DNA of 64,000 nt from Foliimonas ilicis (GTDB taxonomy: Bacteria; Pseudomonadota; Alphaproteobacteria; Rhizobiales; Rhizobiaceae). Below the pieces are notes generated by a model. That model did no database searches and had not been told where the DNA came from. It saw only the letters and a list, made by a program, of their open reading frames with translations. This document shows positions 34,432-43,644 of the stretch, one piece after another. Numbering within the stretch: position 1 is the stretch's first letter; every line of letters starts with the position of its first letter. Made by a program: the position numbers and the translations under genes. The stretch spans positions 1 to 64,000 of the forward strand of contig NZ_JBDUUH010000005.1 in assembly GCF_039939195.1 (NCBI RefSeq). The letters are read 5' to 3'.

Positions 34432-35088
34432 ATGATCAGAGCTTTCGGCATCAACGAATTCTGGTTCATCGTCCTGGCCGTGCAATGGACGGTGGCTTTG
34501 TCGGCGGTCGCGTTCGCGGGCGGCGCCGTGGGCGGACTGGCGGTCGCGCTTGCAAGGGTGTCCGCCATCTCGCCGCTGCGCTATGCGGCGCTCGGCTTCA
34601 TCCGGCTGTTCCAGGGTACGCCGCTCCTGATGCAACTCTTTCTCGTCTTCTTCGGGCTCAACATCTTCGGCTTGGGCATCAATCCATGGCTGGCTGCCGC
34701 GATTGCACTGACGCTGCATGCCAGCGCGTTCCTGGGCGAAATCTGGCGCGGTTGCATAGAGGCCGTCCCGACAGGCCAGGCCGAAGCCTCCTGGGCGCTG
34801 GGACTGCGCTATTACGACCGCATGAAGTCCATCATCCTGCCGCAGGCCGCCCGCATCGCGGTCGCGCCGACGGTTGGCTTCCTCGTCCAACTCATTAAAG
34901 GCACCTCGCTTGCCTCGATCATCGGCTTTGTGGAGCTGACGCGCGCGGGCCAGATCATCAACAACGCGACCTTCGACCCGTTCACGGTGTTCGGGCTGGT
35001 CGCTGCGCTCTACTTCATCCTGTGCTGGCCGCTGTCGATCCTCGCGCGCCGCATGGAAAACCGCTTCGCCGTGGCGACACGGCGTTGA
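34432..35088 (+). CDS. Amino-acid ABC transporter permease 2
   Basis: A 218-residue permease of the same PAAT family (GTPLLMQLFLVFFGLN, EAA loop GCIEAVPTGQAEASWALGLRYYDRMKSIILPQAAR). RBS AGGAGGA precedes the ATG. Pairs with the preceding permease in the importer. Confidence 0.9.
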   Translation: MIRAFGINEFWFIVLAVQWTVALSAVAFAGGAVGGLAVALARVSAISPLRYAALGFIRLFQGTPLLMQLFLVFFGLNIFGLGINPWLAAAIALTLHASAFLGEIWRGCIEAVPTGQAEASWALGLRYYDRMKSIILPQAARIAVAPTVGFLVQLIKGTSLASIIGFVELTRAGQIINNATFDPFTVFGLVAALYFILCWPLSILARRMENRFAVATRR

Positions 35089-35143
35089 GACGGACCAACG
35101 GCTTCATAAGGCCGAACATTTCAAAATGGGAAGGGACCAGCAC

Positions 35144-35941
35144 ATGAACATCTTCGGAAGAATTGCCGGGCTGACGCTCGGCGCAGCGCTCGCGGCAGGC
35201 GTGGCGCTCTCGAGTGCGGCCGCGCAGACGGTCGAGGAGATTAAATCGCGCGGCAAGATCAACATCGGCATGCTGGTCGATTTTCCGCCTTTCGGCATAA
35301 TGAACGAGCAGGGTCAGCCGGACGGCTATGATGCCGACGTTGCGAAGCTTCTCGCCGAGGACATGGGCGTCGAGGTCAATATCGTGCCGGTCACCGGTCC
35401 GAACCGCATTCCCTACCTGCTCTCCGGCCAGGTCGATATTCTCGTCGCCTCGCTCGGCATCACGCCCGAACGCGCCAAGCAGGTAGACTTCTCGGACGGC
35501 TATGCCGGCATCGAAATCTTCGTCTTCGGCGACGCGAACACTGAAGTGACCGAAGCCGCCGACCTCTCCGGCAAGAGCGTCGGCGTCGCCCGAGCCTCCA
35601 CGCAGGACACCGCCATCACCGAGATCGCGCCCCAGGACGCCAACATCCAGCGCTTCGACGACGATGCCTCGGCCGTCCAGGCACTGCTGTCGGGTCAGGT
35701 GCCGCTGATGGGCGCGTCGAACGTGGTGATCGCGCAGATCAATTCGGCCGCGCCCGACCGGTTCGACACCAAGTTCTCGCTGCGCCGTCAGAGCCAGGGC
35801 ATCACCACGCGGCCCGGACAGGCCGAACTGATGGAGCACATCAACGCGTTCCTCGCGAAAGCGAAGGAGAGCGGCCGGCTCAACGAGCTGCACGAGAAGT
35901 GGGTCGGCGGTCCGCTGCCCGAGTTCCTCGTTTCCGAATAA
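35144..35941 (+). CDS. Amino-acid ABC transporter substrate-binding protein
   Basis: A 265-residue periplasmic protein with signal peptide (about 1-25, ending SSAAAQ) and family-3 SBP features: KINIGMLVDFPPFGIMNEQG, GYDADVAKLLAEDMGVEVNIVPVTGPNRIPYL, VGVARASTQD. The ATG at 35144 is preferred over 35126 because it begins the signal peptide. The ligand cannot be fixed from sequence. The decayed serine-dehydratase-like gene behind the operon hints at serine/threonine-like substrates. Confidence 0.88.
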   Translation: MNIFGRIAGLTLGAALAAGVALSSAAAQTVEEIKSRGKINIGMLVDFPPFGIMNEQGQPDGYDADVAKLLAEDMGVEVNIVPVTGPNRIPYLLSGQVDILVASLGITPERAKQVDFSDGYAGIEIFVFGDANTEVTEAADLSGKSVGVARASTQDTAITEIAPQDANIQRFDDDASAVQALLSGQVPLMGASNVVIAQINSAAPDRFDTKFSLRRQSQGITTRPGQAELMEHINAFLAKAKESGRLNELHEKWVGGPLPEFLVSE

Positions 35942-35964
35942 CGGATCGCAAGAAGGAGCGCGGT

Positions 35965-36729
35965 ATGTCCGTGACGAACACCAAAAGCGCAGACATGCCC
36001 GCCGTAAGGATGGAGGGCGTGGACAAGTGGTACAACGCGTTCCACGCTCTCAAGAACATCAACCTCGAGGTCGCGCGCGGCGAGAAGATCGTCGTGTGCG
36101 GCCCTTCAGGGTCGGGCAAGTCGACGCTGATCCGCTGTGTCAATCAGCTTGAGGCGGTCGAGAAGGGCAGAATCTTCGTCGACGGCATCGAATTGACCGC
36201 CGGCCCGAAGAACGTCGAGCAGGTGCGCCGCGACGTGGGCATGGTGTTCCAGCAGTTCAACCTGTTCCCGCACATGACGGTGCTGGAAAACTGCACGCTT
36301 GCACCGATGAAGGTGCGTGGCGTCTCCAAGGCCGAAGCCGAGGAGACGGCCAGAAAATTCCTCATCCGGGTGCGCATCCCCGAGCAGGCCGAAAAATATC
36401 CTGCCCAGCTTTCAGGCGGCCAGCAGCAGCGCGTGGCGATCGCCCGCGCCCTGTGTATGAACCCCAAGATCATGCTATTCGACGAGCCGACCTCGGCTCT
36501 CGATCCCGAGATGGTCAAGGAGGTGCTCGACACGATGATTGACCTCGCGACGGAAGGCATGACGATGATGGTCGTCACCCATGAGATGGGCTTTGCGCGC
36601 AAGGTCGCCGACCGCGTCATCTTCATGGACCAGGGCGAGATCGTCGAGGTCGCCGGCCCGGAGGAATTCTTCTCCAATCCGAAGCATGAACGTACCCGCA
36701 CTTTCCTCGGCCAAATTTCAAGCGTGTAA
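35965..36729 (+). CDS. Amino-acid ABC transporter ATPase
   Basis: A 254-residue ATPase with Walker A GPSGSGKST, signature LSGGQQQRVAIARAL, Walker B IMLFDEPTSALDPEM and H-loop VVTHEMGFA. The ATG at 35965 follows AGAAGGAG. Closes the importer operon; a ruined catabolic gene begins 5 nt later. Confidence 0.93.
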   Translation: MSVTNTKSADMPAVRMEGVDKWYNAFHALKNINLEVARGEKIVVCGPSGSGKSTLIRCVNQLEAVEKGRIFVDGIELTAGPKNVEQVRRDVGMVFQQFNLFPHMTVLENCTLAPMKVRGVSKAEAEETARKFLIRVRIPEQAEKYPAQLSGGQQQRVAIARALCMNPKIMLFDEPTSALDPEMVKEVLDTMIDLATEGMTMMVVTHEMGFARKVADRVIFMDQGEIVEVAGPEEFFSNPKHERTRTFLGQISSV

Positions 36730-36734
36730 CCTAT

Positions 36735-37335
36735 GCTATGCGATGCGCCTATGCCTCGACGAGGCAGATCGGGGAGGAGTTATGGCACTCCTGTGTCCGT
36801 GTCTGAAATCACTTCAGAGACGGTGAAAGCACTTATTCGTCAGCAGGGGGTGGACGTCTTCGTCGATGGGCTTCGTGGCAAGAGGCGAACGCACTGGTCT
36901 TGTCTCAAGTCGACCAATCTTTGGCCTTTATCCACCCTTTCGACGATCCCTTATTGTGGAGGCCATAGCAGCTTGATCGATGAGGTGGTGGCGGTTCGGG
37001 CCACATTTGACGCGGTCATTCTATCGGTTGGTAGCCAATCTTGCAGTGGAACCAAGGGGCGGCCTCATTGGCTGCGTCCATCAATGCCGGTTAGCAGGTT
37101 GAGCTGCCAGCCATCAATAGCATCGCAACATCTTCGTGTGCACGACGCGTGTGCCAGCGGACGTTTGAGTTGAGCAAGATGGCTTGCAGCCGATTTCTCG
37201 ATGATCATCGTGCGCTTGTGGAGCCAGCATGTGGCGCCGCATTGGCGGTTACCTATTCTGAGATGGGTCCGCTTGCCTGTTGGAGCGGATATTGGTCATA
37301 GTCTGTGGCGGGGCAACGCAAACATTAGAAGGACA
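36735..37335 (+). pseudogene. Decayed L-serine/threonine dehydratase-like PLP enzyme
   Basis: Translated with frame changes, the region gives successive family segments: AYASTRQI, VKALIRQQGVDVFVDG, WQEANALVLSQVDQSLAFIH, PFDDP, then H-SSLIDEVV and FDAVILSVG (the glycine-rich PLP-phosphate loop follows), then ELSKM, SRFLDDHRALVEPACGAALA and finally ILVIVCGGA. These follow the order of SDS-type serine dehydratases. At least three frameshifts are needed and the N-terminal part with the PLP lysine is absent. It directly follows the ABC ATPase gene, where an intact copy would be the catabolic enzyme of the operon. Confidence 0.8.
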
Positions 37336-37516
37336 CTTTTCGGGTCTGGATATCGGCGGCAAAAGCGGCCCCGCCATAACAGTAGAGGGCGCATGCTTCC
37401 AGTGAACCACTTCTTCGCCGCATACGACCTGCAACGCCAAAATGGAGCGCGCCCGATCGGCGGCTTTCGCCGCTCTCGTGGCTATTACAACGCTTTTTCA
37501 TGAATATCATTTTAAT

Positions 37517-37546
37517 GAGATGCTGGCTCCTGCCAGCCAGCATCTT
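37517..37546. terminator. Hairpin between the pseudogene and the SMP-30-like gene
   Basis: An 11-bp stem AGATGCTGGCT / AGCCAGCATCT with a CCTGCC loop between two convergent units. Suitable for termination in both directions, without a long T-run. Confidence 0.6.
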
Positions 37547-37603
37547 GAATCACATTCTGACGTTCAACGAAGTCTCGAACGATTCAGATAATGCGGAATC
37601 GCT

Positions 37604-38569
37604 CTAGCTCAACGGAACTGCGACGACACGGAATTCGTTCGGTATTTCAGTTTCGCGACCTTCAATGAGGCGATGGCGGATACGGGATTCCGTTACGTAG
37701 GCGATGCCATCCGACGCGATAGTGAGATTGACCGGGCTCTCCAGGCCTTCGGTCACAATTTCGAGGTCGCGTTTGCCCGGTGCGAGAGAGTTCGCAATGC
37801 GTAACACTCTGCCATCGCCGCTCTCTACAGCACCTTCCAGAACAATAAGCGAACCGTCGGCGGTGAATGCCATGCCATCTGGATTCTCGATTGTTCGCGG
37901 TAACTCCAGTTCCCGGAGGCTGTCGTTCTCGTAGATATAGAGACGCCCCGTGCTGAAGTTTCCAACAGCAACCGCACCATTCGGAGCTCTCGCAATTCCG
38001 CCTACTCCAATACCGCTGTCATGGGTCAGGCGGTCATCTTGCAGTGCCGTTTCAAATTCGGTTTCGCCAAGTGTCAGCCGCAGAAGCCGACCGCCGGTAC
38101 TGTCCGTGACCAGGATGCTGCCTTCAGGTTCGATGGCGATATCGTTTGTGAATCCGTCGTTCAGCGCAACTGACTGCAGAACAACACCCGTGCGAGTGTC
38201 GATTGCGAAAATGTTCGGGACTCTGGGTTCACCCTCAGGCAGAAAGTCTGGCGATGCACCCCAAAGTACGTTACGGGCCTCGTCCAGCCGTAACGCTGTG
38301 CCGGCAAAGATGCTTTCCGAACCTTCATGGATGCGAGACCATAAGCCATCTGGCCCGCGACGCAGGATGCCGCCCTGTGTGATCTGTCCGATGAATAGCG
38401 TTCCATCTTCGGCATGCGTAATTCCATTCGGGTAGGACGCATTTTGCGGCAAAGTGATTGTATTTGGAACATCCGCATTACTGGCTGCCGTATAAGCTCC
38501 AACTGATGTTGTGCAAAGAAAGGCGAATACGAGAGAGGTTGCTATTGTGCGCACTGTACAGTTCTCCAT
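37604..38569 (-). CDS. Secreted SMP-30/NHL-type beta-propeller protein
   Basis: A 321-residue protein with signal peptide (about 1-25, ending SVGAYTA) and repeated propeller motifs (YPNGITHAEDGTLFIGQ, TNDIAIEPEGSILVTDSTGGRLLRL, NPDGMAFTADGSLIVLEG, SPVNLTIASDGIAYVTES). The SMP-30/gluconolactonase fold suggests a lactonase or sugar-binding role, but the family is broad. It starts 3 nt after the SDR stop, so the two are one operon; an exported lactonase would act on the product of a dehydrogenase-like step. Confidence 0.75.
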   Translation of the reverse strand: MENCTVRTIATSLVFAFLCTTSVGAYTAASNADVPNTITLPQNASYPNGITHAEDGTLFIGQITQGGILRRGPDGLWSRIHEGSESIFAGTALRLDEARNVLWGASPDFLPEGEPRVPNIFAIDTRTGVVLQSVALNDGFTNDIAIEPEGSILVTDSTGGRLLRLTLGETEFETALQDDRLTHDSGIGVGGIARAPNGAVAVGNFSTGRLYIYENDSLRELELPRTIENPDGMAFTADGSLIVLEGAVESGDGRVLRIANSLAPGKRDLEIVTEGLESPVNLTIASDGIAYVTESRIRHRLIEGRETEIPNEFRVVAVPLS

Positions 38570-38572
38570 GTG

Positions 38573-39367
38573 TTATGATGCAATTGCATCAGTTGCCCAG
38601 GCCCTGTGGCCGGGAATGGTGTAGCCCCCATCGACGAGAAGGTTTTGTCCTGTTACGAAACGGGCACCGTCCGAGCAGAGCCAGACGACGGCATCGGCAA
38701 TGTCCTCTGGTGTGCCCAACCGCTGCGCCGGCGTGTGACGGATAAACTGGCGATCAGCCTCGCCTTCGGCGGCAATGCGAAACATCGGTGTGTCGATGAT
38801 GCCAGGATTGACGTTATTGACCCGAATGCCCTCTACGGCTGCCTCCTGAGCAAGCGCGCGGATCATTCCGTCCAGCGCCGACTTCGATGCCGAATAAACC
38901 GAAGAGCCTGGAAATGCTCCATGGGCGAGCCAGGAAGAAGTGTTGACTATAGCGCCGCCATTGCCGAGGCGTATCATTGCCGCCATCTGGTGCTTGCAGC
39001 AAAGCCAAGCGCCTTTGAGATTGACGCTCATCGTAGCGTCGAAATCGTCTTCGGACTGCTCCCAGATCGGCCTGAAGTTTCCGAGATTTCCGGCATTGTT
39101 GAAGCAGGCATCGAGCCGTCCGAACTCATCAACTGCAGCCGAGATCAATCCGGAAACGGCGCTTTCATTTGATACATCTGTGGAAATGACAAGTGGTATC
39201 GAACCTGCGGCCCGAACGAGATCTGCAGTGCCGTCCAGCTCGGCCTCACGCCGGCCGGCTAGTACGACACCGTGTACGCCAGCATTTGCAAATGCCTGGG
39301 CAGTGGCTTTGCCTATTCCCGTTCCGGCACCTGTTACAAGTGCCACCCGGTTCTCAAGTTCGTGCAT
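38573..39367 (-). CDS. Short-chain dehydrogenase/reductase
   Basis: A 264-residue classical SDR with the NAD(P) motif TGAGTGIG (14-21), NNAGNLG, catalytic Ser (VNTSS), YSASK and the C-terminal GQNLLVDGGYTIPG. RBS AAGGAG precedes the ATG. It is divergent from a LysR gene, which probably controls this SDR plus the secreted propeller gene. Confidence 0.9.
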   Translation of the reverse strand: MHELENRVALVTGAGTGIGKATAQAFANAGVHGVVLAGRREAELDGTADLVRAAGSIPLVISTDVSNESAVSGLISAAVDEFGRLDACFNNAGNLGNFRPIWEQSEDDFDATMSVNLKGAWLCCKHQMAAMIRLGNGGAIVNTSSWLAHGAFPGSSVYSASKSALDGMIRALAQEAAVEGIRVNNVNPGIIDTPMFRIAAEGEADRQFIRHTPAQRLGTPEDIADAVVWLCSDGARFVTGQNLLVDGGYTIPGHRAWATDAIAS

Positions 39368-39480
39368 GTCGATTGCTCCTTCTGTTTATGAAGGAGATGT
39401 GGGATGTCGCAATCTGCAATTAATAGTCTATTTTGCCATTAAATAATGCTAAAACAGCAATAATGATAGCAGGAGGTTGT

Positions 39481-40419
39481 TTGGAAAAATCGTTGGAGAG
39501 CGAAAGGTTGATTGAGTTTGTCGTGGTTGCGCGCAAAGGCAGCTATGTGCAGGCGTCTCGCAATCTTGGCGTCCACCCATCCGTGTTAAGTCGCCGAATA
39601 AAGGCGCTTGAGACCGAGCTTGGCGCACGCCTTTTGCATCGCGATACACGTAACGTCACCTTGACTGAAGCCGGTTCCGTTTTCTTCGAGCATGCCATTG
39701 ATCTGATCTCGCGTCTTGATGATGCGCGAGCCGCTGTGTCGCGCTATGCGGAACAACCAGCCGGTACGTTAAGACTCGCTCTGCCAAATTTATTCGGGCA
39801 ATCACAAATCGCGCCACGACTGCCAAGGTTTATGAAAGCCTACCCCGGCCTCAGGCTTGATCTTCATTTCAGCGATCATATCGTGGATCTGGTAAGCGAC
39901 CGTTTCGACGCCGCTGTCCGTATCGGAGCGACGGAGGCAGGTGGCGACTACAGAATGAAGAAAATCGCAGAAAATCAACGTGTCATCTGCGCATCGCCCG
40001 CATATGTTGAACAATATGGCGACCCCACACATCCTGGTGAGTTACAGGATCATCGCATCCTGAATTTCTCTGCATTCCTGCAAGGCGCACGGTGGCAACT
40101 CGACGGACCAGAAGGAATCTTCGAGCTGGCAGTTGATCCCGTCATGAGTTCAGACAACATTACCGCATTGCATCACGCCGCGCTTGCAGGTCAAGGGATT
40201 GCAATCCTGGCGACATTCGTGGCGGGGACTGACATCAGTCAAAAACGCTTGATCCCGGTATTAAACGGTTACCGTCCAGCAAAAAGTATAGTGTCGGTCA
40301 TCTATCCGCGCGCGCCGATAGTGCCGCGCAAGGTTCGCGCCTTCATCGATTTCATGAGTGAGGAATTTGAAGGTAGACCACCTTGGGATCGGGAGTTGTG
40401 TGTCCAGCTCGATGTTTGA
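39481..40419 (+). CDS. LysR-family regulator, divergent from SDR/SMP-30 genes
   Basis: A 312-residue protein with a LysR HTH (GSYVQASRNLGVHPSVLSRRIKALETELGARLLHR) and a substrate domain (GTLRLALPNLFG, LRLDLHFSDHIVDLVSDRFDAAVRIG). The start is TTG at 39481 with AGGAGG at 39471-39476; the 5'-extended frame from 39433 is in the A/T-rich promoter zone. It shares a 113-nt control region with the SDR gene. Confidence 0.9.
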   Translation: MEKSLESERLIEFVVVARKGSYVQASRNLGVHPSVLSRRIKALETELGARLLHRDTRNVTLTEAGSVFFEHAIDLISRLDDARAAVSRYAEQPAGTLRLALPNLFGQSQIAPRLPRFMKAYPGLRLDLHFSDHIVDLVSDRFDAAVRIGATEAGGDYRMKKIAENQRVICASPAYVEQYGDPTHPGELQDHRILNFSAFLQGARWQLDGPEGIFELAVDPVMSSDNITALHHAALAGQGIAILATFVAGTDISQKRLIPVLNGYRPAKSIVSVIYPRAPIVPRKVRAFIDFMSEEFEGRPPWDRELCVQLDV

Positions 40420-40722
40420 TGAGCGCGACCCCAGAATGGACATTTGGAACCAGAGAATAGGCGCCCAAAACCCCGCCTTCGAAATCCATAAATTGACCTA
40501 GCAAACGGCACCTAATCAAATTCGGCTGCGCCGGGGGATTTGTTCCGGAAATGGACCCTTTTCTATGACCGCCGATAACCACATCTGGCTGAGCAGAGGA
40601 AAATTCCTTCAACTGTCGAATTTGGCCGGGTACCGCCAAGTCGCTGCGAGGCGCCACGCAGCGGCATTGCCTGCCCATGACACAATGAGGGAGTTCCGCC
40701 ATGCGGATTGTTGTTCTTGCCG
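40420..40722. other. 303 nt without a recognised gene
   Basis: It lies between the LysR gene and the 3' end of the Tat-SDR gene. Open frames here on both strands run into neighbouring genes in the wrong frame and match nothing I know. No clear hairpin was seen. Confidence 0.5.
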
Positions 40723-41661
40723 TCAGAGAGATGCGGTCATTCCGCCATCGACAAAAATCATTGATCCCGTAAGGTATGTCATGTCCGGGGACGCTATCGC
40801 GAGAATAGGTGCGGCGATCTCGTGCGGTGCAGCGACACGCTGTAATCCATAGACGTTGCTGCGCCCCCAAATACCGATGGCGGCGCTCCATGCAGCATCC
40901 GGCGCGTCGATGAAACCGGCCTGTCGTCGGATCATCTCCGTGTCGGTCGCGCCCGGACAGATGCCGTTCACCCTGATGCCCCTGTCGGCATATTCAAGCG
41001 CTGCCGTCTGGACGAGCCCCGCCAGCGCCCGCTTGCTGGCGTTGTAGGCAGCAAGTCCGGGCCGGGCCCCGACAATGTTGACCGACGACGTCACGATGAT
41101 TTGGCCACCCCGATCGAGCATATGCGGGATCTGCGCCTTCATCGACAAGAAGACGCCCCGGACATTGGTGTCCTGCAGATCGTCCCATTCGTCGGCCTCT
41201 ATCTCGTGCAGGGGTTTGCTGAAGCTGATGCCGGCATTGTTGAGCGCGATGTCGATCCGGCCATAGGTTTCAACGGCGCGCGCGACGAAGGTGTCGATAT
41301 CGTTTTCATCGCGCACATCGGTCCTGATGTAGAGCGCCTCGCCGCCGGCCTCGCGAATGGCACTCTCTACCTCCGCGCCCAGATTCTCGCGACGACCGCA
41401 AAAGACGACCTTCGCGCCCTCGGCGGCGAAGGCTTCGGCCGCCGCCCGGCCGATCCCCGACGTGGCCCCGGTGATCATGACGATCTGATCGGCGAAACGG
41501 CGCCTGCCTTCGAAGACAGGTGAGGCCGGGGGGCGTACCGTCGCCGCGAGCGAGAGACCGCCTGTCATCCCCATGGCTGCGCCGGCCAAGGTGCCAACGG
41601 CTGCCGCGCCCAGCATGTGCCGCCGGCCCGGATTGTTCGGCTTGTTGTTTTCTGATTCCAT
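40723..41661 (-). CDS. Tat-exported short-chain dehydrogenase
   Basis: A 312-residue protein. An N-terminal Tat-like signal (PGRRHMLGAAAVG, residues 11-23, followed by a hydrophobic stretch to about 40) precedes a complete SDR domain: TGATSGIG (64-71), NNAGISF, VTSSVN, YNASKRA, PGATDTEM and GSMIFVDGGMTASL. Most SDRs are cytosolic because NAD(P)H is. A Tat signal would fit folding with bound cofactor before export. Alternatively the signal is an unprocessed anchor. A LysR gene lies upstream in the same direction. Confidence 0.85.
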   Translation of the reverse strand: MESENNKPNNPGRRHMLGAAAVGTLAGAAMGMTGGLSLAATVRPPASPVFEGRRRFADQIVMITGATSGIGRAAAEAFAAEGAKVVFCGRRENLGAEVESAIREAGGEALYIRTDVRDENDIDTFVARAVETYGRIDIALNNAGISFSKPLHEIEADEWDDLQDTNVRGVFLSMKAQIPHMLDRGGQIIVTSSVNIVGARPGLAAYNASKRALAGLVQTAALEYADRGIRVNGICPGATDTEMIRRQAGFIDAPDAAWSAAIGIWGRSNVYGLQRVAAPHEIAAPILAIASPDMTYLTGSMIFVDGGMTASL

Positions 41662-41805
41662 CTCGCCCCGCTCGCCGCAGATTCCTCGCGGCTAATGCAT
41701 TGAAGTCGGGGCAGGGTAGAACGCGGTGTGTTGTGCTACAATCCGATACTATCTGAATGAACCATGAAGAATTCCTTCACAATGGTGCGCATGAGAATGC
41801 TGGCA

Positions 41806-42744
41806 TCAAAGTGACATTCGTTCTTCGAAGTACTTGCGTTGCTTGATCATGTGGTCAATAAAGACTTTCAGTTTCGGCAAGCGCTGGGCGCGGCTCGGAT
41901 AATAGAGAAACAGGCCGGGACTTTGCGGACAATAGGTGTCCAGCACGGTTTCAAGTCGTCCGCGCACGACTTCTTCGTGCACCAACGGCTCTGCCAGATA
42001 GGCAAGGCCGAGACCTTTCATTGCCATCGATGGCAGCAGCGTTTCGTCATTGAGTGTGAGCGGGCCAGAGACATTGATCTCGACTTCGCGCCCATTTTCG
42101 ACGAATTCCCAGCGATACACACCACCTGAGCGTTCCTGACGGTATCGGATGGCGCGATGGGAACCAAGATCGGCAGGCTGGACAGGGTGCCCATGCTTCT
42201 GGAAATAGGAAGGCGAACCCACCACGCAATATCGGAAGGGCGGTGTCAGCCTGACGCCGATCATGTCGGCATCAACGAGCTCTCCCAGCCTTATTCCAGC
42301 ATCAAAACCGGCCGCGACGATGTCCACGAAACCGGAATCCGCCACGATTTCGATATCTATATCCGGGTAGGCGGCGCAGAACTCGGGCAGTGCGGGTTCG
42401 AGCACTGGTGTGACAACCGAGCGCGGCACGGTAATGCGCAACAGTCCTGAAGGTCGCTCGCCCAAGGACCTTGCCGCCTCAAAGGCGGCATCTAGGTTTT
42501 CCATGGCGGGCTTTGCGTGTTCGATAAATCGCTGGCCGGCCTCCGTCAGGCCGACGCTGCGCGTCGAGCGCGAGACCAACGCCACGCCGACACGCGCTTC
42601 CAGAGTCATAATCGACTGACTGACGGCCGACGGCGATACGCCCCAATCGATCGCCGCCGCGCGGAAACTGCGGCGATCCGCGACACGCAAAAACGCCGAT
42701 ACGCTATCAAGTCCGCGTGCCACCTTTGTGAAGTTCTTCTTCAT
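41806..42744 (-). CDS. LysR-family regulator
   Basis: A 312-residue LysR protein with HTH DRRSFRAAAIDWGVSPSAVSQSIMTLEARVG and substrate domain (GLLRITVPRSVVTPVL, DIDIEIVADSGFVDIVAAGFDAGIRLGE). It points the same way as the Tat-SDR gene 144 nt downstream, which it may regulate. The Tat-SDR and the truncated SMP-30 gene on its other side are both candidate targets. Confidence 0.9.
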   Translation of the reverse strand: MKKNFTKVARGLDSVSAFLRVADRRSFRAAAIDWGVSPSAVSQSIMTLEARVGVALVSRSTRSVGLTEAGQRFIEHAKPAMENLDAAFEAARSLGERPSGLLRITVPRSVVTPVLEPALPEFCAAYPDIDIEIVADSGFVDIVAAGFDAGIRLGELVDADMIGVRLTPPFRYCVVGSPSYFQKHGHPVQPADLGSHRAIRYRQERSGGVYRWEFVENGREVEINVSGPLTLNDETLLPSMAMKGLGLAYLAEPLVHEEVVRGRLETVLDTYCPQSPGLFLYYPSRAQRLPKLKVFIDHMIKQRKYFEERMSL

Positions 42745-43194
42745 CTATCTGCCTGATTAGCATGGATACCTGAATCAGACCCCTCATAACATAAATTGCC
42801 GCGGCAAAAATGGTAAGGCGAGAAGCGCGAGGAGCCAAAGGCAGCCTTAGATTAAGGCCCGAGCGTGCCGAGTCAGATGACCGCGCCAAAACCGACTCCG
42901 GCGAGAGGCGATCCCATAATCGCCCGGTGACAACGAAGTTCCTTTCTCATGACGTTCAGACAGGGTAGTCTCGACTGCTCAAGTTCAAGCATAGTCGTGG
43001 ATGTAATGCGTAAACGTGTTGGCAAGATTAAAAGCCAGTCGTCGGCCTCTTTTCCCGCTATCGACCCCGTCTCAGCCGTTCACTCTGCAATGTCGAAATC
43101 ACGAAAGCAGCCTTTTGTGAAGCGTGCTCCTACGTCCAATCGCCATTATAGATTTTTGCCAGTGCGCCGACGACATTCGCTATTTCAGCGCGAA
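42745..43194. other. 450 nt upstream of the LysR gene without intact genes
   Basis: This contains the LysR promoter region. An open frame beginning at 42949 runs into the SMP-30 fragment, but its first 80 codons resemble nothing and have atypical composition, so they are not counted as coding. Confidence 0.4.
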
Positions 43195-43644
43195 GCTCGG
43201 GCGGCCCGATTAATAGATGGGGCTTATGGACACCTGGAGGTCGTGGCGGATGATTTCTTCAAGCCCAATGGCTTGGCGTTTTCGCCCGATGAGAGCAAGC
43301 TCTACATCGCCGACACAGGACGAACCCACGGCGCCCAGCATCCGGCCCACATCAGGGTGTTCGACGTTCAAGGCAGCAAGCTTGTCGGTGGGCGCGTCTT
43401 TGCAGATTGCACCGTTGGTCTCTTCGACGGTTTTCGGATTGATACCGACGGCCGCCTTTGGACGTCGGCGGGAGATGGCGTCCATGTCTATCATCCCGAC
43501 GGCACTCTGATCGGGAAGATCAAAATCCCCGAGGTGGTCGCGAATGTCTGTTTCGGCGGACCGAAGCGCGATCGCCTTTTCATCTGCGGCACGACCAGCC
43601 TTTATTCGGTTCGGGTCTTCGCCACTGGTGTAAAGACCTTCTGA
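43195..43644 (+). pseudogene. 5'-truncated SMP-30/gluconolactonase gene
   Basis: From about 43220 the frame reads as the C-terminal half of a cytosolic SMP-30/gluconolactonase: HLEVVADDFFKPNGLAFSPDE, SKLYIADTGRTHG, TDGRLWTSAGDGVHVYHPDG, VVANVCFGGPKRDRLFICGTTSLY. Family members have about 290-310 residues, and roughly the first half, with the first metal-binding Glu, is missing. Either a pseudogene or a fragment left by recombination. Confidence 0.7.

Noticed and set aside
36733..37173. Open frame of 146 codons after the ABC operon as an intact gene
   Set aside because: It is one frame of the frameshifted serine-dehydratase-like pseudogene and matches the family only in pieces.
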